Below are positions 1 through 5,998 of a stretch of 8,821 nt of DNA, one piece after another. Made by a program: the position numbers and the translations under genes. Origin of the DNA: Planctomycetota bacterium (GTDB lineage Bacteria; Planctomycetota; Phycisphaerae; Sedimentisphaerales; Anaerobacaceae); the NCBI GenBank assembly GCA_023135255.1, contig JAGLTN010000036.1:1-8821 (forward strand), in the 5' to 3' direction. The notes under the pieces are model-generated. The model had not been told where the DNA came from. It saw only the letters and a list, made by a program, of their open reading frames with translations, and did no database searches. Positions within the stretch are counted from its first letter, which is position 1, and every line of letters begins with the position of its first letter.

Positions 1-512
1 TCTGGTACGGCCACGATGGCAGCGATTATGAAATATTTTTCTATGATGGCACAACAACTACTCAAATTACGGATAACAGCTATGAAGATCAGGGCCCCCA
101 AGTTTCCGGCTCAAATGTCGTATGGAGGGGCGCCGAGGAGATATTTTTCTATGACGGTATAACAACCACCCAGTTAACACATGACGGTCCCATTCATGGT
201 AGCTATCCTCAAATTTTCGGCTCAACTATTGTCTGGGATAATGGCCTTGGCGGCGAAATTTTTATAGCCGAAAAGTGCGAACATACACTCACCGGCGATC
301 TTAATGGTGACTGCAAGGTTGATTTTCTCGACTTTGCTATTTTTGCTTCGGCATGGTTAACTGAGGATGGCGACCCAGGATGGAATCCTGATTGCGACAT
401 AAGCGTCCCTGCTGACGATGTAATTAATTGGTCCGATCTTCTTGTCTTTGTCGAAAACTGGCTGATAGACTGCTTCGCTGAGCCAGACAATCCAGCGTGC
501 GTGCCTAAATAA
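1..512 (+). CDS. Secreted beta-propeller-like protein with dockerin-like C-terminus (5' truncated)
   Basis: The reading frame is open from base 3 to the TAA at 510-512, giving about 169 residues; the start lies outside the window. Two repeats are visible, each beginning EIFFYDG followed by TTTTQIT or ITTTQLT and ending with a GS(N/T)(V/I)VW strand, and a third begins EIFIAEK. This pattern matches TolB-like or similar beta-propeller blades. The last 75 residues form a dockerin-like module: GDLNGDCKVDFLDFAIFASAWL, written here as its calcium loop D-L-N-G-D plus FAxFAxxWL helix, and a second loop/helix CDISVPADD...LLVFVENWL. Such tails are common on extracellular planctomycete proteins and probably mediate calcium-dependent attachment; no cohesin partner is visible here. 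Function beyond a secreted binding or enzyme-accessory role is unknown. The next gene follows after 65 bp on the same strand, so co-transcription is likely. Confidence 0.82.
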   Translation, partial: WYGHDGSDYEIFFYDGTTTTQITDNSYEDQGPQVSGSNVVWRGAEEIFFYDGITTTQLTHDGPIHGSYPQIFGSTIVWDNGLGGEIFIAEKCEHTLTGDLNGDCKVDFLDFAIFASAWLTEDGDPGWNPDCDISVPADDVINWSDLLVFVENWLIDCFAEPDNPACVPK

Positions 513-577
513 AAATTGTATTTCAAGTGTTTTAAATAGAATTGAAAAAAGTTTAAATAAAAAAAGGAGAACAGGTT

Positions 578-1858
578 ATGTTTAAAATAGGTTTGGTTTT
601 AGGGGTAGTAATAGCAATATCATCAGTCAGCGCATACGCAGCTACGATTAACTCAACCTGGATCGGCAGTGAATGGGGCTCGTGGAGCCAGGCAAGCAAC
701 TGGAGTCCTGCAATCGTGCCGGATAACGATCCAACGAACAACTTTAATGTAACAATAGACGGCGATGATGTCGATGTAGCGTTGCAACAAAGTCGTACAA
801 TAAATAAATTAGATTGTTACGGCGAGGCTTATTTCTTCGGAACAAATAACCCCATACTTTTCTTTGAGGGACAGGGACTAACCAATCATGGGGAGCTGGA
901 TATCTCTGATATGTGGATTAGTGGGGATGTAAATAATTTAAGCGGGGCATTTCTGGAACTTGATAATACTGAAATCTTCGGTGTCTTACATAACCAGAAT
1001 AATGCTGCTATTGAAGTTTGGGGCGAGGTTGAAACCGACTCTGTTGAAAACCACGGAACCATAATCTCTACTTCGGGAGCTGATTTATTTACCGAAGATG
1101 GCAACTTTATAAATTACGGTCAAATAGAACTTTACGGTGGCCAATGCGGCTCCGAGGAAGATGGCAACAGTTTTAACAACAATAGTGGCGCTGCGATAAC
1201 CGGCTGGGGAACTTTATACGCCGAGGGCGCCTTTAATAACAGTGGTTTTATCAAAGCACAGGCTGGGGTTCTCAGAATTCAATGCCTGTACCACCCTCTG
1301 ACGAATAATGGTTCACTTTCCGCCGATCCTTCAAGCTCCTTGCAGATAAAACCAGGCGGCGATTTAAACAACCTCGCAATGATCAATACTACTGGCGGCG
1401 ATTTTGTAGTCGATGCCAACCTCGTAAATTCCCCAGGTGCCACGATCCAAATCCTCGACGGTACTCTCGCTGCCAAAAAAATAACCCAAATATCAGGAGC
1501 TGTTTTCAATGCCTTTGGGAAAATTATCGCTGAAAATGGATTCTACATCGAAACCGGTGCAACCGCCGCTATTACCGGGCCGACGAGTATCATTGGTAAC
1601 GTAACTGTTTCGGCAGGAGCTACATTGCAGATAAGTGACGGCCAGACATTAATTACAGGCCAAACTACGAATAATGGAACCATTGAACTAATCGGCGGAA
1701 CGGTTATATTCCAGGGTGGCTACACCGGAGGCGGAACTATACCGGTTACTGCAGGAACTGATCGAAATCATTTTGATATTAACAGCGACGGAATTGCCGA
1801 CTTCAAGGATTTCGCCGGCTTTGCTGAAAGTTGGCTCTGGCAGGCAAGCTGGTATTAA
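578..1858 (+). CDS. Secreted beta-rich surface protein with single dockerin-like calcium loop
   Basis: A 426-residue protein. The ATG at 578 is preceded by AGGAG at 565-569 (8-nt spacing). Residues 1-21 are a signal peptide with a hydrophobic core and an AYA cleavage site. Residues 26-60 contain WIG...WSQASNWSPAIVPDN, the entry motif of planctomycete and autotransporter-like beta-helix proteins. Residues 60-390 are short Gly/Asn-rich strands (LTNHGEL, VENHGTI, FINYGQIELYGG, FNNSGFIKAQAG, TNNGTIELIGG), which fits a right-handed parallel beta-helix. Residues 395-421 carry one dockerin-like loop, D-I-N-S-D-G-I-A-D, followed by FAGFAESWL; a full dockerin would have two. No catalytic residues were recognised, so an adhesin or surface-layer role is only a guess. 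The protein ends WQASWY, and a PEP-CTERM-like stretch follows in another frame. Confidence 0.85.
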   Translation: MFKIGLVLGVVIAISSVSAYAATINSTWIGSEWGSWSQASNWSPAIVPDNDPTNNFNVTIDGDDVDVALQQSRTINKLDCYGEAYFFGTNNPILFFEGQGLTNHGELDISDMWISGDVNNLSGAFLELDNTEIFGVLHNQNNAAIEVWGEVETDSVENHGTIISTSGADLFTEDGNFINYGQIELYGGQCGSEEDGNSFNNNSGAAITGWGTLYAEGAFNNSGFIKAQAGVLRIQCLYHPLTNNGSLSADPSSSLQIKPGGDLNNLAMINTTGGDFVVDANLVNSPGATIQILDGTLAAKKITQISGAVFNAFGKIIAENGFYIETGATAAITGPTSIIGNVTVSAGATLQISDGQTLITGQTTNNGTIELIGGTVIFQGGYTGGGTIPVTAGTDRNHFDINSDGIADFKDFAGFAESWLWQASWY

Positions 1859-1928
1859 ACCGGCAACAACTGCCATACCTGAACTGGCCGCTTTGGCTCT
1901 GCACGCGGAAAAAAATGGTAAGTTTTGA
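1848..1928 (+). pseudogene. Possible degraded PEP-CTERM-like tail out of frame after the dockerin gene
   Basis: One frame over from the end of the preceding gene, the sequence reads GIKPATTAIPELAALALHAEKNGK and then a stop, here described as PATTAIPELAALAL plus a basic AEKNGK end. PEP-CTERM sorting tails have the order Pro-Glu-Pro, hydrophobic helix, basic cluster; here PEL replaces PEP and the hydrophobic run is too short. The gene's own frame ends at 1858 just upstream, so a single-base frameshift near 1850 would be enough to separate the tail from the protein. This is an inference; chance resemblance is possible. Confidence 0.3.
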
Positions 1929-1952
1929 CTTTGTCTGTTTTAGTGCTAAGAC

Positions 1953-1992
1953 AAATAAAAAAACTACAAGGACATCGCTATTTACGATGCCC
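1953..1992 (-). terminator. Rho-independent terminator of ankyrin operon (distal)
   Basis: Read on the - strand, an 8-bp stem (GGGCATCG / CGATGTCC with one G-T pair, loop of 7) is followed after a few bases by TTTTTTTATTT. On the + strand one pair is lost and no T-run follows, so it should act on - strand transcripts. It lies downstream of the 2195-3277 gene. Confidence 0.6.
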
Positions 1993-2140
1993 TTCTCTAT
2001 GTAAACTGTTTCCTCTTATTCTTTTCCGTTGAATCGTCTGACGCTATAACAATAAAAATAAAACGCACGCTTTTAATATGACGTGCAACGTCCTTCTCTA
2101 TGTAAACTGTTTCCTCCTATTCTTTTCCATTGAATCGTCT
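1991..2140. repeat. 49-bp direct repeat, two copies (1991-2039 and 2092-2140)
   Basis: The two 49-bp copies differ at only two positions and are 101 bp apart. Both start CCTTCTCTATGTAAACTG and end TTGAATCGTCT. Each is joined to a hairpin on its left side (1970-1992 and 2065-2086), so the duplicated unit is hairpin plus 49-mer. The right-hand part, CTTTTC..TTGAATCG..TCGGATTCTC, recurs at 4634-4664 beyond the ankyrin operon. Origin unknown; no inverted termini or transposase were found. This is the main content of the 1859-2194 gap between convergent genes. Confidence 0.75.
2051..2086 (-). terminator. Rho-independent terminator of ankyrin operon (proximal)
   Basis: On the - strand GCACG (2086-2082) pairs with CGTGC (2069-2065) across a 12-nt loop, and GTTTTATTTTTATTG follows directly. 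It is the first of two terminator-like hairpins past the ankyrin gene that ends at 2195. The stem is only 5 bp, so it may be leaky. Confidence 0.5.
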
Positions 2141-2194
2141 CGGATTCTCTCCGCGACTATTGTTGATATTAACATCAGAAGCATTAGCCTTGAT
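2117..2194 (-). pseudogene. In-frame ankyrin-like continuation after the stop codon
   Basis: Directly after the TGA (2195-2197) of the upstream ankyrin gene, the same frame stays open for 25 codons to TAG at 2117-2119. It reads ASDVNINNSRGENPRRF in its centre, which resembles the ankyrin beta-hairpin consensus GADVNxxNxxGETPL. This suggests that the protein once ended further downstream, or that occasional readthrough extends it. Short length means chance cannot be excluded. Confidence 0.35.
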
Positions 2195-3277
2195 TCACTC
2201 AGTCAGTTGTTTTTTGTCGAGAGAAGTAGGGGCTAAGCGAAACCGCACATTTAAATCTTCGATATTTGCAGGATTGGCACCGTGTTCTAATAGAACCTTT
2301 ATTGCATCCTGAGATCTGATAGCTTCAGTAGCCATGTGCAGCGGTGTTTTGCCTTTTTTTGTTTTGGCTTCAATATCAGCTCCTGCATCCAACAACATAA
2401 CGATCACTCTTGCACGACGAAAATCATCGAACCGCTCAAATTGGGGATGTGTCTTGACTATCTCATGCAGTGGCGTTTCACCGCGATCATCCTTCGCATT
2501 GACATCAGCACCGTGGCCTAACAATAGCTTAATAATTTCCTCAACACCGCGAGTAACTGCCACATGCAATGGAGTTCTTCCTTTTTTATCTTTTTGATTA
2601 ACATCCGCCCCATGGTCCAACAATAGCTTCACAATTTCCTTGTGACCATATGATACCACACTAATCAGACAATTCGGATCAGCACCGTGTTCCAGCAAAA
2701 GCTGCACATTTTTCACCTTACCCCACATTGCTGCCTTACTGATCGGTTTACCAATATTTACATCAGCCCCCCTAGCCAAAAGAAATTCCAATATCTCCTG
2801 TTTGTCTCCTTGAGCTACAACGCTTAAGGCAGTCTCACCATTGGATTCATGGTTAATGTCAAAGCCCTTGGCTAATAGTTTTTCAACTGTTCTCTTTTTC
2901 CCCTGATATGCGGCAATGCGGAGACGATCAGGATCAGGATTAACACTCATACCATAATAAAAATCTATTAAGAACGTTCCCACCAGAATTAGAACCGAAA
3001 GGTTTAGAATAAACCCTGCTGCCCCCTGCCTCCATTTGGTTTTACGTATAGCAAAGATACCCAGAAAAATGCCGAGAAGACTGATTACAACCATAACATG
3101 GGCAGTGAAAAACATAATAATCGCTCCCATGGCAAGAGTTCCTAAACCAGAGCAGCCAGAGGCATTTGCCAAGGCAAGATGAAACAACAATAGCAATAAC
3201 AGTGCACCTGTTACAGGAATTACAGCCAAAGCAACGGACCACTTGCCAGCCGAGGTGTGTGTTTTCTCCTGATCCAT
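2195..3277 (-). CDS. Membrane-anchored ankyrin-repeat protein (second gene of pair)
   Basis: A 360-residue protein. The ATG at 3277 has an AAGGAG shine-dalgarno 6 nt upstream. Three hydrophobic helices occupy roughly residues 14-38, 47-76 and 84-106; the second ends LGIFLGIFAIRK and is followed by a glycine-led third helix, a layout like small DUF4190-type membrane modules. Residues 113-345 hold about seven ankyrin repeats, with clear LLLxHGADVN and GRTPLHVA / GETPLHE / GKTPLHMA signatures. Ankyrin repeats bind other proteins, and here they would form one soluble domain beside the membrane; the partner is unknown. The gene lies 59 bp downstream of a paralogue (3337-4386) with the same architecture, so the two probably form an operon and arose by duplication. 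The frame continues with ankyrin-like residues past the stop. Confidence 0.9.
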   Translation of the reverse strand: MDQEKTHTSAGKWSVALAVIPVTGALLLLLLFHLALANASGCSGLGTLAMGAIIMFFTAHVMVVISLLGIFLGIFAIRKTKWRQGAAGFILNLSVLILVGTFLIDFYYGMSVNPDPDRLRIAAYQGKKRTVEKLLAKGFDINHESNGETALSVVAQGDKQEILEFLLARGADVNIGKPISKAAMWGKVKNVQLLLEHGADPNCLISVVSYGHKEIVKLLLDHGADVNQKDKKGRTPLHVAVTRGVEEIIKLLLGHGADVNAKDDRGETPLHEIVKTHPQFERFDDFRRARVIVMLLDAGADIEAKTKKGKTPLHMATEAIRSQDAIKVLLEHGANPANIEDLNVRFRLAPTSLDKKQLTE

Positions 3278-3336
3278 TCCGGACTCCTTATCCTTAGACA
3301 GTTCGATTGAATATTAGCCTTCTCATGTTCGCTCAC

Positions 3337-4386
3337 TTAAAAGTCGCTTCTTTTTTCCAGCAATTCTATTACTTCTTGCCTGTTACCCAGGAAACTACCC
3401 CTGGAATCTTTTGCCATATCCAAAGCAGTCATTTGTTTCTTATTTTTACTGTCAATACTCACACCTCTTTTTAGTAATTCTTCCACTATGTCTCCTTGCC
3501 CAGAATAGGCAGCTATATGAAGAGCAGTATTGCCGTTTTCATCTCTAATGCCAATATCTATACCAGCTGACAGCAAAGTTTCGATGATATCTATTTTTGC
3601 TTTTTGCCTGACTGCATAATGCAGATAACCACCTTTTTTTTCTTTGAAGTTGATATCAGCACCATTTTCCATCATCACCTGGAGTATTTCGTTTTGTTTT
3701 GCTGATATTGCTCGCTGGATACAATTCACACCTCTGCTATATTTATGCTCGAAATCAAAAACAGAGCCATGAGCAATTAATAATCTCGCTCCCTGCTCAT
3801 AGTCGAAGTCGAAGTCTTTATTCCTTGGAGGATTGATACTTTCTTTCAATAAAAATCCCAGCGGGGTTAATTGATTAAAATTCCGAATATTGACATCGGC
3901 GCCGCACCGCAATAACGCATTTAGCATCTTATTATTCCCTGAACGAACTGCACTGTGTAGTAGCGTGTACTTTTCACTTTTACTTTTTTTGTTTATGTCG
4001 AATCCTTTTGCCATCAAGACCTTGATCCGACTTTCATCCCCATCTTTAGCGGCTCGGAATAATTCTTTTGTCAACCGTTTATGTTGGGATTTAAAAAGAG
4101 TCTCCACCGCAAAGCCAGTGCATATCAAAAGAATAAAAATGCTTACTAACGTGCCTGTTTTTCCTTTTAAAGGCATTTTGCAAATAGCAACGATACCCAA
4201 TGTAACTCCAGCAAGACATACAAATACAACAATACCTACGATCCAGGATGAGGCTGAGAACGCAAAACCCATCACAGCACCAACAATCATATACAGCCCG
4301 GCAAAAGAACACGCACCTCGAAATCTCTTTGTCTTTTGGTGATTCAATACACAATGTTTTATATTAGCCTTGGCGATCATTCCCAT
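3337..4386 (-). CDS. Membrane-anchored ankyrin-repeat protein (first gene of pair)
   Basis: A 349-residue paralogue of the following gene. Start chosen at the ATG at 4386 with AGAGG 4 nt upstream; the in-frame ATG at 4380 gives a more usual 10-nt spacing and is equally possible. Hydrophobic helices lie at about residues 25-45, 49-69 and 77-96, again with LGIVAICK then a glycine-rich link before helix three. Residues 100-345 hold about seven ankyrin repeats. They are more degenerate than in the paralogue, with good ones near YTLLHSAVRSGN, LLRCGADVNIRN and NTALHIAAYSGQGDIVEELL. The shared segment AKGFDINxxS marks the first repeat in both proteins. A sigma70-like promoter sits 50 bp upstream. 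Function unknown; membrane-bound protein-protein interaction is the safe inference. Confidence 0.9.
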   Translation of the reverse strand: MGMIAKANIKHCVLNHQKTKRFRGACSFAGLYMIVGAVMGFAFSASSWIVGIVVFVCLAGVTLGIVAICKMPLKGKTGTLVSIFILLICTGFAVETLFKSQHKRLTKELFRAAKDGDESRIKVLMAKGFDINKKSKSEKYTLLHSAVRSGNNKMLNALLRCGADVNIRNFNQLTPLGFLLKESINPPRNKDFDFDYEQGARLLIAHGSVFDFEHKYSRGVNCIQRAISAKQNEILQVMMENGADINFKEKKGGYLHYAVRQKAKIDIIETLLSAGIDIGIRDENGNTALHIAAYSGQGDIVEELLKRGVSIDSKNKKQMTALDMAKDSRGSFLGNRQEVIELLEKRSDF

Positions 4387-4434
4387 TCATCCTCTACCCA
4401 AATATATACGTACAGCTTCTTAATCCTTATAGTA

Positions 4435-4463
4435 ATAATATCCTAATTACATTAAATAGGCAA
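4435..4463 (-). promoter_or_regulatory. Sigma70-like promoter of ankyrin operon
   Basis: On the - strand TTGCCT (4463-4458) and TATTAT (4440-4435) are separated by exactly 17 nt, matching 4/6 and 5/6 of the sigma70 consensus. A start near 4428 would give a leader of about 40 nt before the first ankyrin gene. Confidence 0.55.
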
Positions 4464-4633
4464 GATAGATTCTGCTTTGTTCATTATTTTTATAATGGCT
4501 CATACGCTGGATAAGTCGTATAATAGAACATTACTGCATAGAAAGGGTTTAGATGGGTGGTGATATTTTACGTCAAGTTGAGATACCTGTTGGCTCGTTG
4601 CTTCGGCATTACAAACTCACAGCCTTTTTTGCT

Positions 4634-4664
4634 CTTTTCTCGTTGAATCGCTTCGGATTCTCCC
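4634..4664. repeat. Third, diverged copy of the dispersed repeat seen at 2122-2150
   Basis: The segment reads CTTTTCTCGTTGAATCG..CTTCGGATTCTCCC and matches the right part of the repeats at 2021-2039 and 2122-2150 in the same orientation. It places related DNA on both sides of the ankyrin operon. Confidence 0.55.
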
Positions 4665-4690
4665 TTGAATTTTCATTACCAATACAAGCT

Positions 4691-4940
4691 GTTCTCTCTT
4701 TTTTACTTAAACACCCCTTCAAAGCCTACGTTAGAGTTCTTTTTTTTTTAAAACACCCCTTCAATACCATCGATTATCTTTTCGCCTGCTTCGCCTTCCA
4801 AATGTTCCTTTAATTGTTCTTTCTTTTTTACTTAAACACCCCTTCAAAGCCTACGTTAGAGTTCTTTTTTTTGAAAACACCCCTTCAATGCCATCGATTA
4901 TCTTTTCGCCTGCTTCGCTTTCCAAATGTTCCTTTAATTG
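4691..4940. repeat. Tandem duplication, two units of 125 and 124 bp
   Basis: Unit 1 spans 4691-4815 and unit 2 spans 4816-4939/4940; they are nearly identical apart from homopolymer length and a few substitutions. Each unit carries two inner copies of ACACCCCTTCAA after a T-run, so it also looks like an older half-length duplication. A fragment of a third unit (GTTCTTTC) begins at 4940. Together with the flanking 20-bp repeats this fills most of the 870-bp gap between the divergent ankyrin and merR genes. Confidence 0.85.
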
Positions 4941-4961
4941 TTCTTTCAACTGTTTCGGCAT
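4851..4961 (-). pseudogene. 36-codon ORF or gene remnant encoding a charged helical peptide
   Basis: On the - strand, ATG at 4961 opens a 36-codon frame beginning MPKQLKEQLKEHLESEAGEK and ending KKRTLT before TAG. The tandem neighbour encodes the same core (KEQLKEHLEGEAGEKIIDG) in a different frame with a stop just upstream, and differs by one replacement and one silent change. No good shine-dalgarno is seen, although the ATG overlaps a TAA stop (TAATG). The MPK-x-LKE start vaguely recalls C-terminal segments of acetyl-CoA synthase subunits, but that is memory-based and weak. A remnant of a larger gene is more likely than a real small protein. Confidence 0.3.
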
Positions 4962-5040
4962 TACAAACTCACATTTCTTATCGGACTGCAGCGGCGATCT
5001 GCATTTCTAAAGCCTGAAATGAGCGAAAAACTGTTCTGTT

Positions 5041-5134
5041 TTTAGCCAACCACTAAGACCAAACACGCTTTTAGCGAGATTTACAAAAAAACTTTAAAAA
5101 ATTTAAAAAAAACAGAAAAAAAGCAAAAAAAAAT
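5041..5134 (+). promoter_or_regulatory. A-tract-rich DNA upstream of merR promoter
   Basis: About 90 bp dominated by runs of A (ACTTTAAAAAATTT, AAAACAGAAAAAAAG, CAAAAAAAAATTTG) lies directly upstream of a TTGACA box. Such phased or dense A-tracts bend DNA and can serve as UP elements for RNA polymerase. The function is inferred from composition only. Confidence 0.4.
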
Positions 5135-5163
5135 TTGACATCCGATAAAACATACTTTACATT
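5135..5163 (+). promoter_or_regulatory. Sigma70-like promoter of merR-type gene
   Basis: A perfect TTGACA (5135-5140) is followed after 17 nt by TACATT (5158-5163, 4/6). The transcript would begin near 5170, about 90 nt before the GTG start. TCCGATAA at 5141-5148 resembles a sigma28 -10 box, but no TAAA lies at the required distance, so sigma70 is preferred. Confidence 0.5.
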
Positions 5164-5180
5164 TTACAAAACGTAAAAGT
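5154..5180 (+). promoter_or_regulatory. Inverted-repeat operator candidate at merR promoter
   Basis: TTTTAC (5162-5167) and GTAAAA (5173-5178) are perfect inverted arms around AAAAC, and a further CTTTAC half-site lies at 5155-5160. The site covers the -10 box and predicted start. It is well placed for autorepression by the MerR-type protein encoded downstream, but which protein binds is unknown. Confidence 0.35.
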
Positions 5181-5258
5181 TGTTGGTTCCTGAAAAAAAA
5201 ATTCGGGGACACGCGAAGGATTTTAAATCAGCAGCAATGGAACGGAGCTGGAAAGATA

Positions 5259-5543
5259 GTGACAACGAGCAACAGATTTTTTCAAGTACCTGCGAAGCTT
5301 TACCGTATCGGTGACCTTGTGCGATACACCCCTTTCTCCAGACAGACAATTCATAACTACACGATAATGGGACTGATCAGCGAGACACAATGGACCGATG
5401 GTGGACATCGTCTTTATGACGAGTCGGTATTTGAAAGGCTGTCCCAAATCCTCGAACTCAAAGAGACTAAGACGCTATCGGAGATACGCATGATGCTCAG
5501 TAAGAATAAAGAAGCCGACAGTTCGCAGCAGCATTTAAGCTGA
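5259..5543 (+). CDS. Small MerR-type DNA-binding regulator
   Basis: A 94-residue protein. It starts at GTG 5259, with GGAG 11 nt upstream; the ATG at 5237 is in another frame. Residues 15-75 form a MerR winged helix-turn-helix: YRIGDLVRYTPFSRQTIHNY is the recognition part, and GGHRLYD (48-54) is the wing. A short helix (TLSEIRMML) follows where full MerR proteins begin their dimerisation coiled coil. There is no effector or metal-binding domain and no cysteine, so it probably responds by level or partner rather than by a bound ligand. It sits upstream of flgB-flhG-fliA on the same strand, separated by the 547-bp repeat-bearing leader, so a role in flagellar gene control is plausible but unproved. 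Confidence 0.85.
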   Translation: MTTSNRFFQVPAKLYRIGDLVRYTPFSRQTIHNYTIMGLISETQWTDGGHRLYDESVFERLSQILELKETKTLSEIRMMLSKNKEADSSQQHLS

Positions 5544-5636
5544 CGGCTTAGGCTATAAAGGAATATATCTGCCCTTTGGGGTAAGAAGTTTTTGTAAGGA
5601 AAGTTATGACGCATTGCTGCGGAGTTATTTAGTCGC

Positions 5637-5770
5637 GGATGAACGGAAAAGGCTTGAGTGTGTGCAGGATGAACGGAAAGCCTGAGAGTGATTAGGATGA
5701 ACGAAAAGGCTTGTGAGTGTGCTGGATGAGCGGAGAAGCTTGAGAATGTGCAGGATGAATGAAATATGGA
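5637..5770 (+). ncRNA. GGA-rich tandem-unit array, CsrA/RsmA-binding-like leader part 1
   Basis: Four abutting units of 28-30 nt (5637-5666, 5667-5694, 5695-5723, 5724-5752) plus a degenerate fifth follow the consensus GGATGAACGGAAAGGCTTGA then GTGTGCA. Nine GGA motifs lie in 5637-5770, and two unit borders read CAGGATG, the form typical of CsrB-type RNAs. AGGCTT (5650-5655) in unit 1 pairs with AAGCCT (5678-5683) in unit 2, leaving two GGA motifs in a 22-nt loop; units 3 and 4 can pair the same way with one G-U. The array is upstream of flgB. Binding of CsrA is inferred; no csrA gene is in the window. Confidence 0.45.
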
Positions 5771-5822
5771 AAGCTGTGAGAGCGAAAGTGTGAGTAGTAT
5801 AAAATGAATGAAAAACTCATAG

Positions 5823-5900
5823 ATGAGACAGGCAAAACGAAATTTCCCGCAAAGAGTCTACCCCCCTGCTTTGAGCAGGTGCTATGGTTGTTTTGTCGTC
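5823..5900 (+). promoter_or_regulatory. Riboswitch-like structured element resembling c-di-GMP-I (GEMM-I)
   Basis: In order, the segment shows GGCAAAAC (5831-5838), a CGAAA turn, CGCAAAG (5848-5854), TCTA (5857-5860), a strong hairpin CCTGCT-TTG-AGCAGG (5865-5879) and GCTATGGTTG (5881-5890). GGCAAAAC pairs over 8 bp with GTTTTGTC (5890-5897), closing the element. Conserved GGCAAA, CGCAAAG, CUA and UAUGG pieces occur in this order in GEMM-I RNAs, where a GAAA loop docks to a receptor in the second helix. The usual AGCCxGGUUGCC end is altered, so it may be a variant, degenerate, or a different RNA. It lies about 190 nt before flgB. A 41-codon ORF (5804-5929) overlaps it. Confidence 0.4.
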
Positions 5901-5921
5901 GAGCAATTAAAGGGGTTTGTG

Positions 5922-5952
5922 TACCCTAAGGGTAGTATCCCGATATATCGGG
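5922..5952 (+). promoter_or_regulatory. Two adjacent palindromes between riboswitch-like element and second GGA array
   Basis: TACCCTAAGGGTA (5922-5934) and CCCGATATATCGGG (5939-5952) are hairpin- or operator-type palindromes. The first recurs as TACCCTTAAGGGTA at 8530-8543 in the downstream leader copy, also followed by GTAACTTGTTATTTTAA. No T-run follows, so neither is a classical terminator. Confidence 0.5.
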
Positions 5953-5998
5953 GCCGTGAAAGAAGCTGTAACTTGTTATTTTAAAATTATTTAGTCGC

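Larger units (their letters stand above)
4602..4973. repeat. 20-bp direct repeat framing the tandem array (4602-4621 and 4954-4973)
   Basis: TTCGGCATTACAAACTCACA occurs identically at both positions, one on each side of the 125-bp tandem duplication. On the - strand both copies read (K)CEFVMPK, or in another frame VSL-stop with TAATG stop/start overlap. They look like fragments of one ancestral sequence copied twice. Confidence 0.7.

Noticed and set aside
209..526. Minus-strand 105-codon ORF opposite the first dockerin gene
   Set aside because: The + strand frame has clear propeller and dockerin repeats; the antisense frame is Ser/Pro-rich shadow sequence.
2130..2597. Plus-strand ORFs opposite the ankyrin genes
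   Set aside because: They are antisense shadows; the - strand frames have ribosome binding sites, membrane helices and ankyrin signatures.
4553..5017. Plus-strand ORFs of 86 and 67 codons across the tandem repeat
   Set aside because: Phe/Leu-rich low-complexity translation of T-runs, with frames broken between repeat units; the opposite strand carries the more protein-like sequence.
5637..5760. CRISPR-like array of 28-30 nt repeats
   Set aside because: Units abut directly with no unique spacers, and they diverge from one another; this is a tandem repeat, not a CRISPR.
5804..5929. 41-codon ORF starting in AGTATAAAATGAATG
   Set aside because: It overlaps the riboswitch-like element, has no good shine-dalgarno and no recognisable protein features. 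It could be a leader peptide, but the RNA-structure reading explains more of the sequence.
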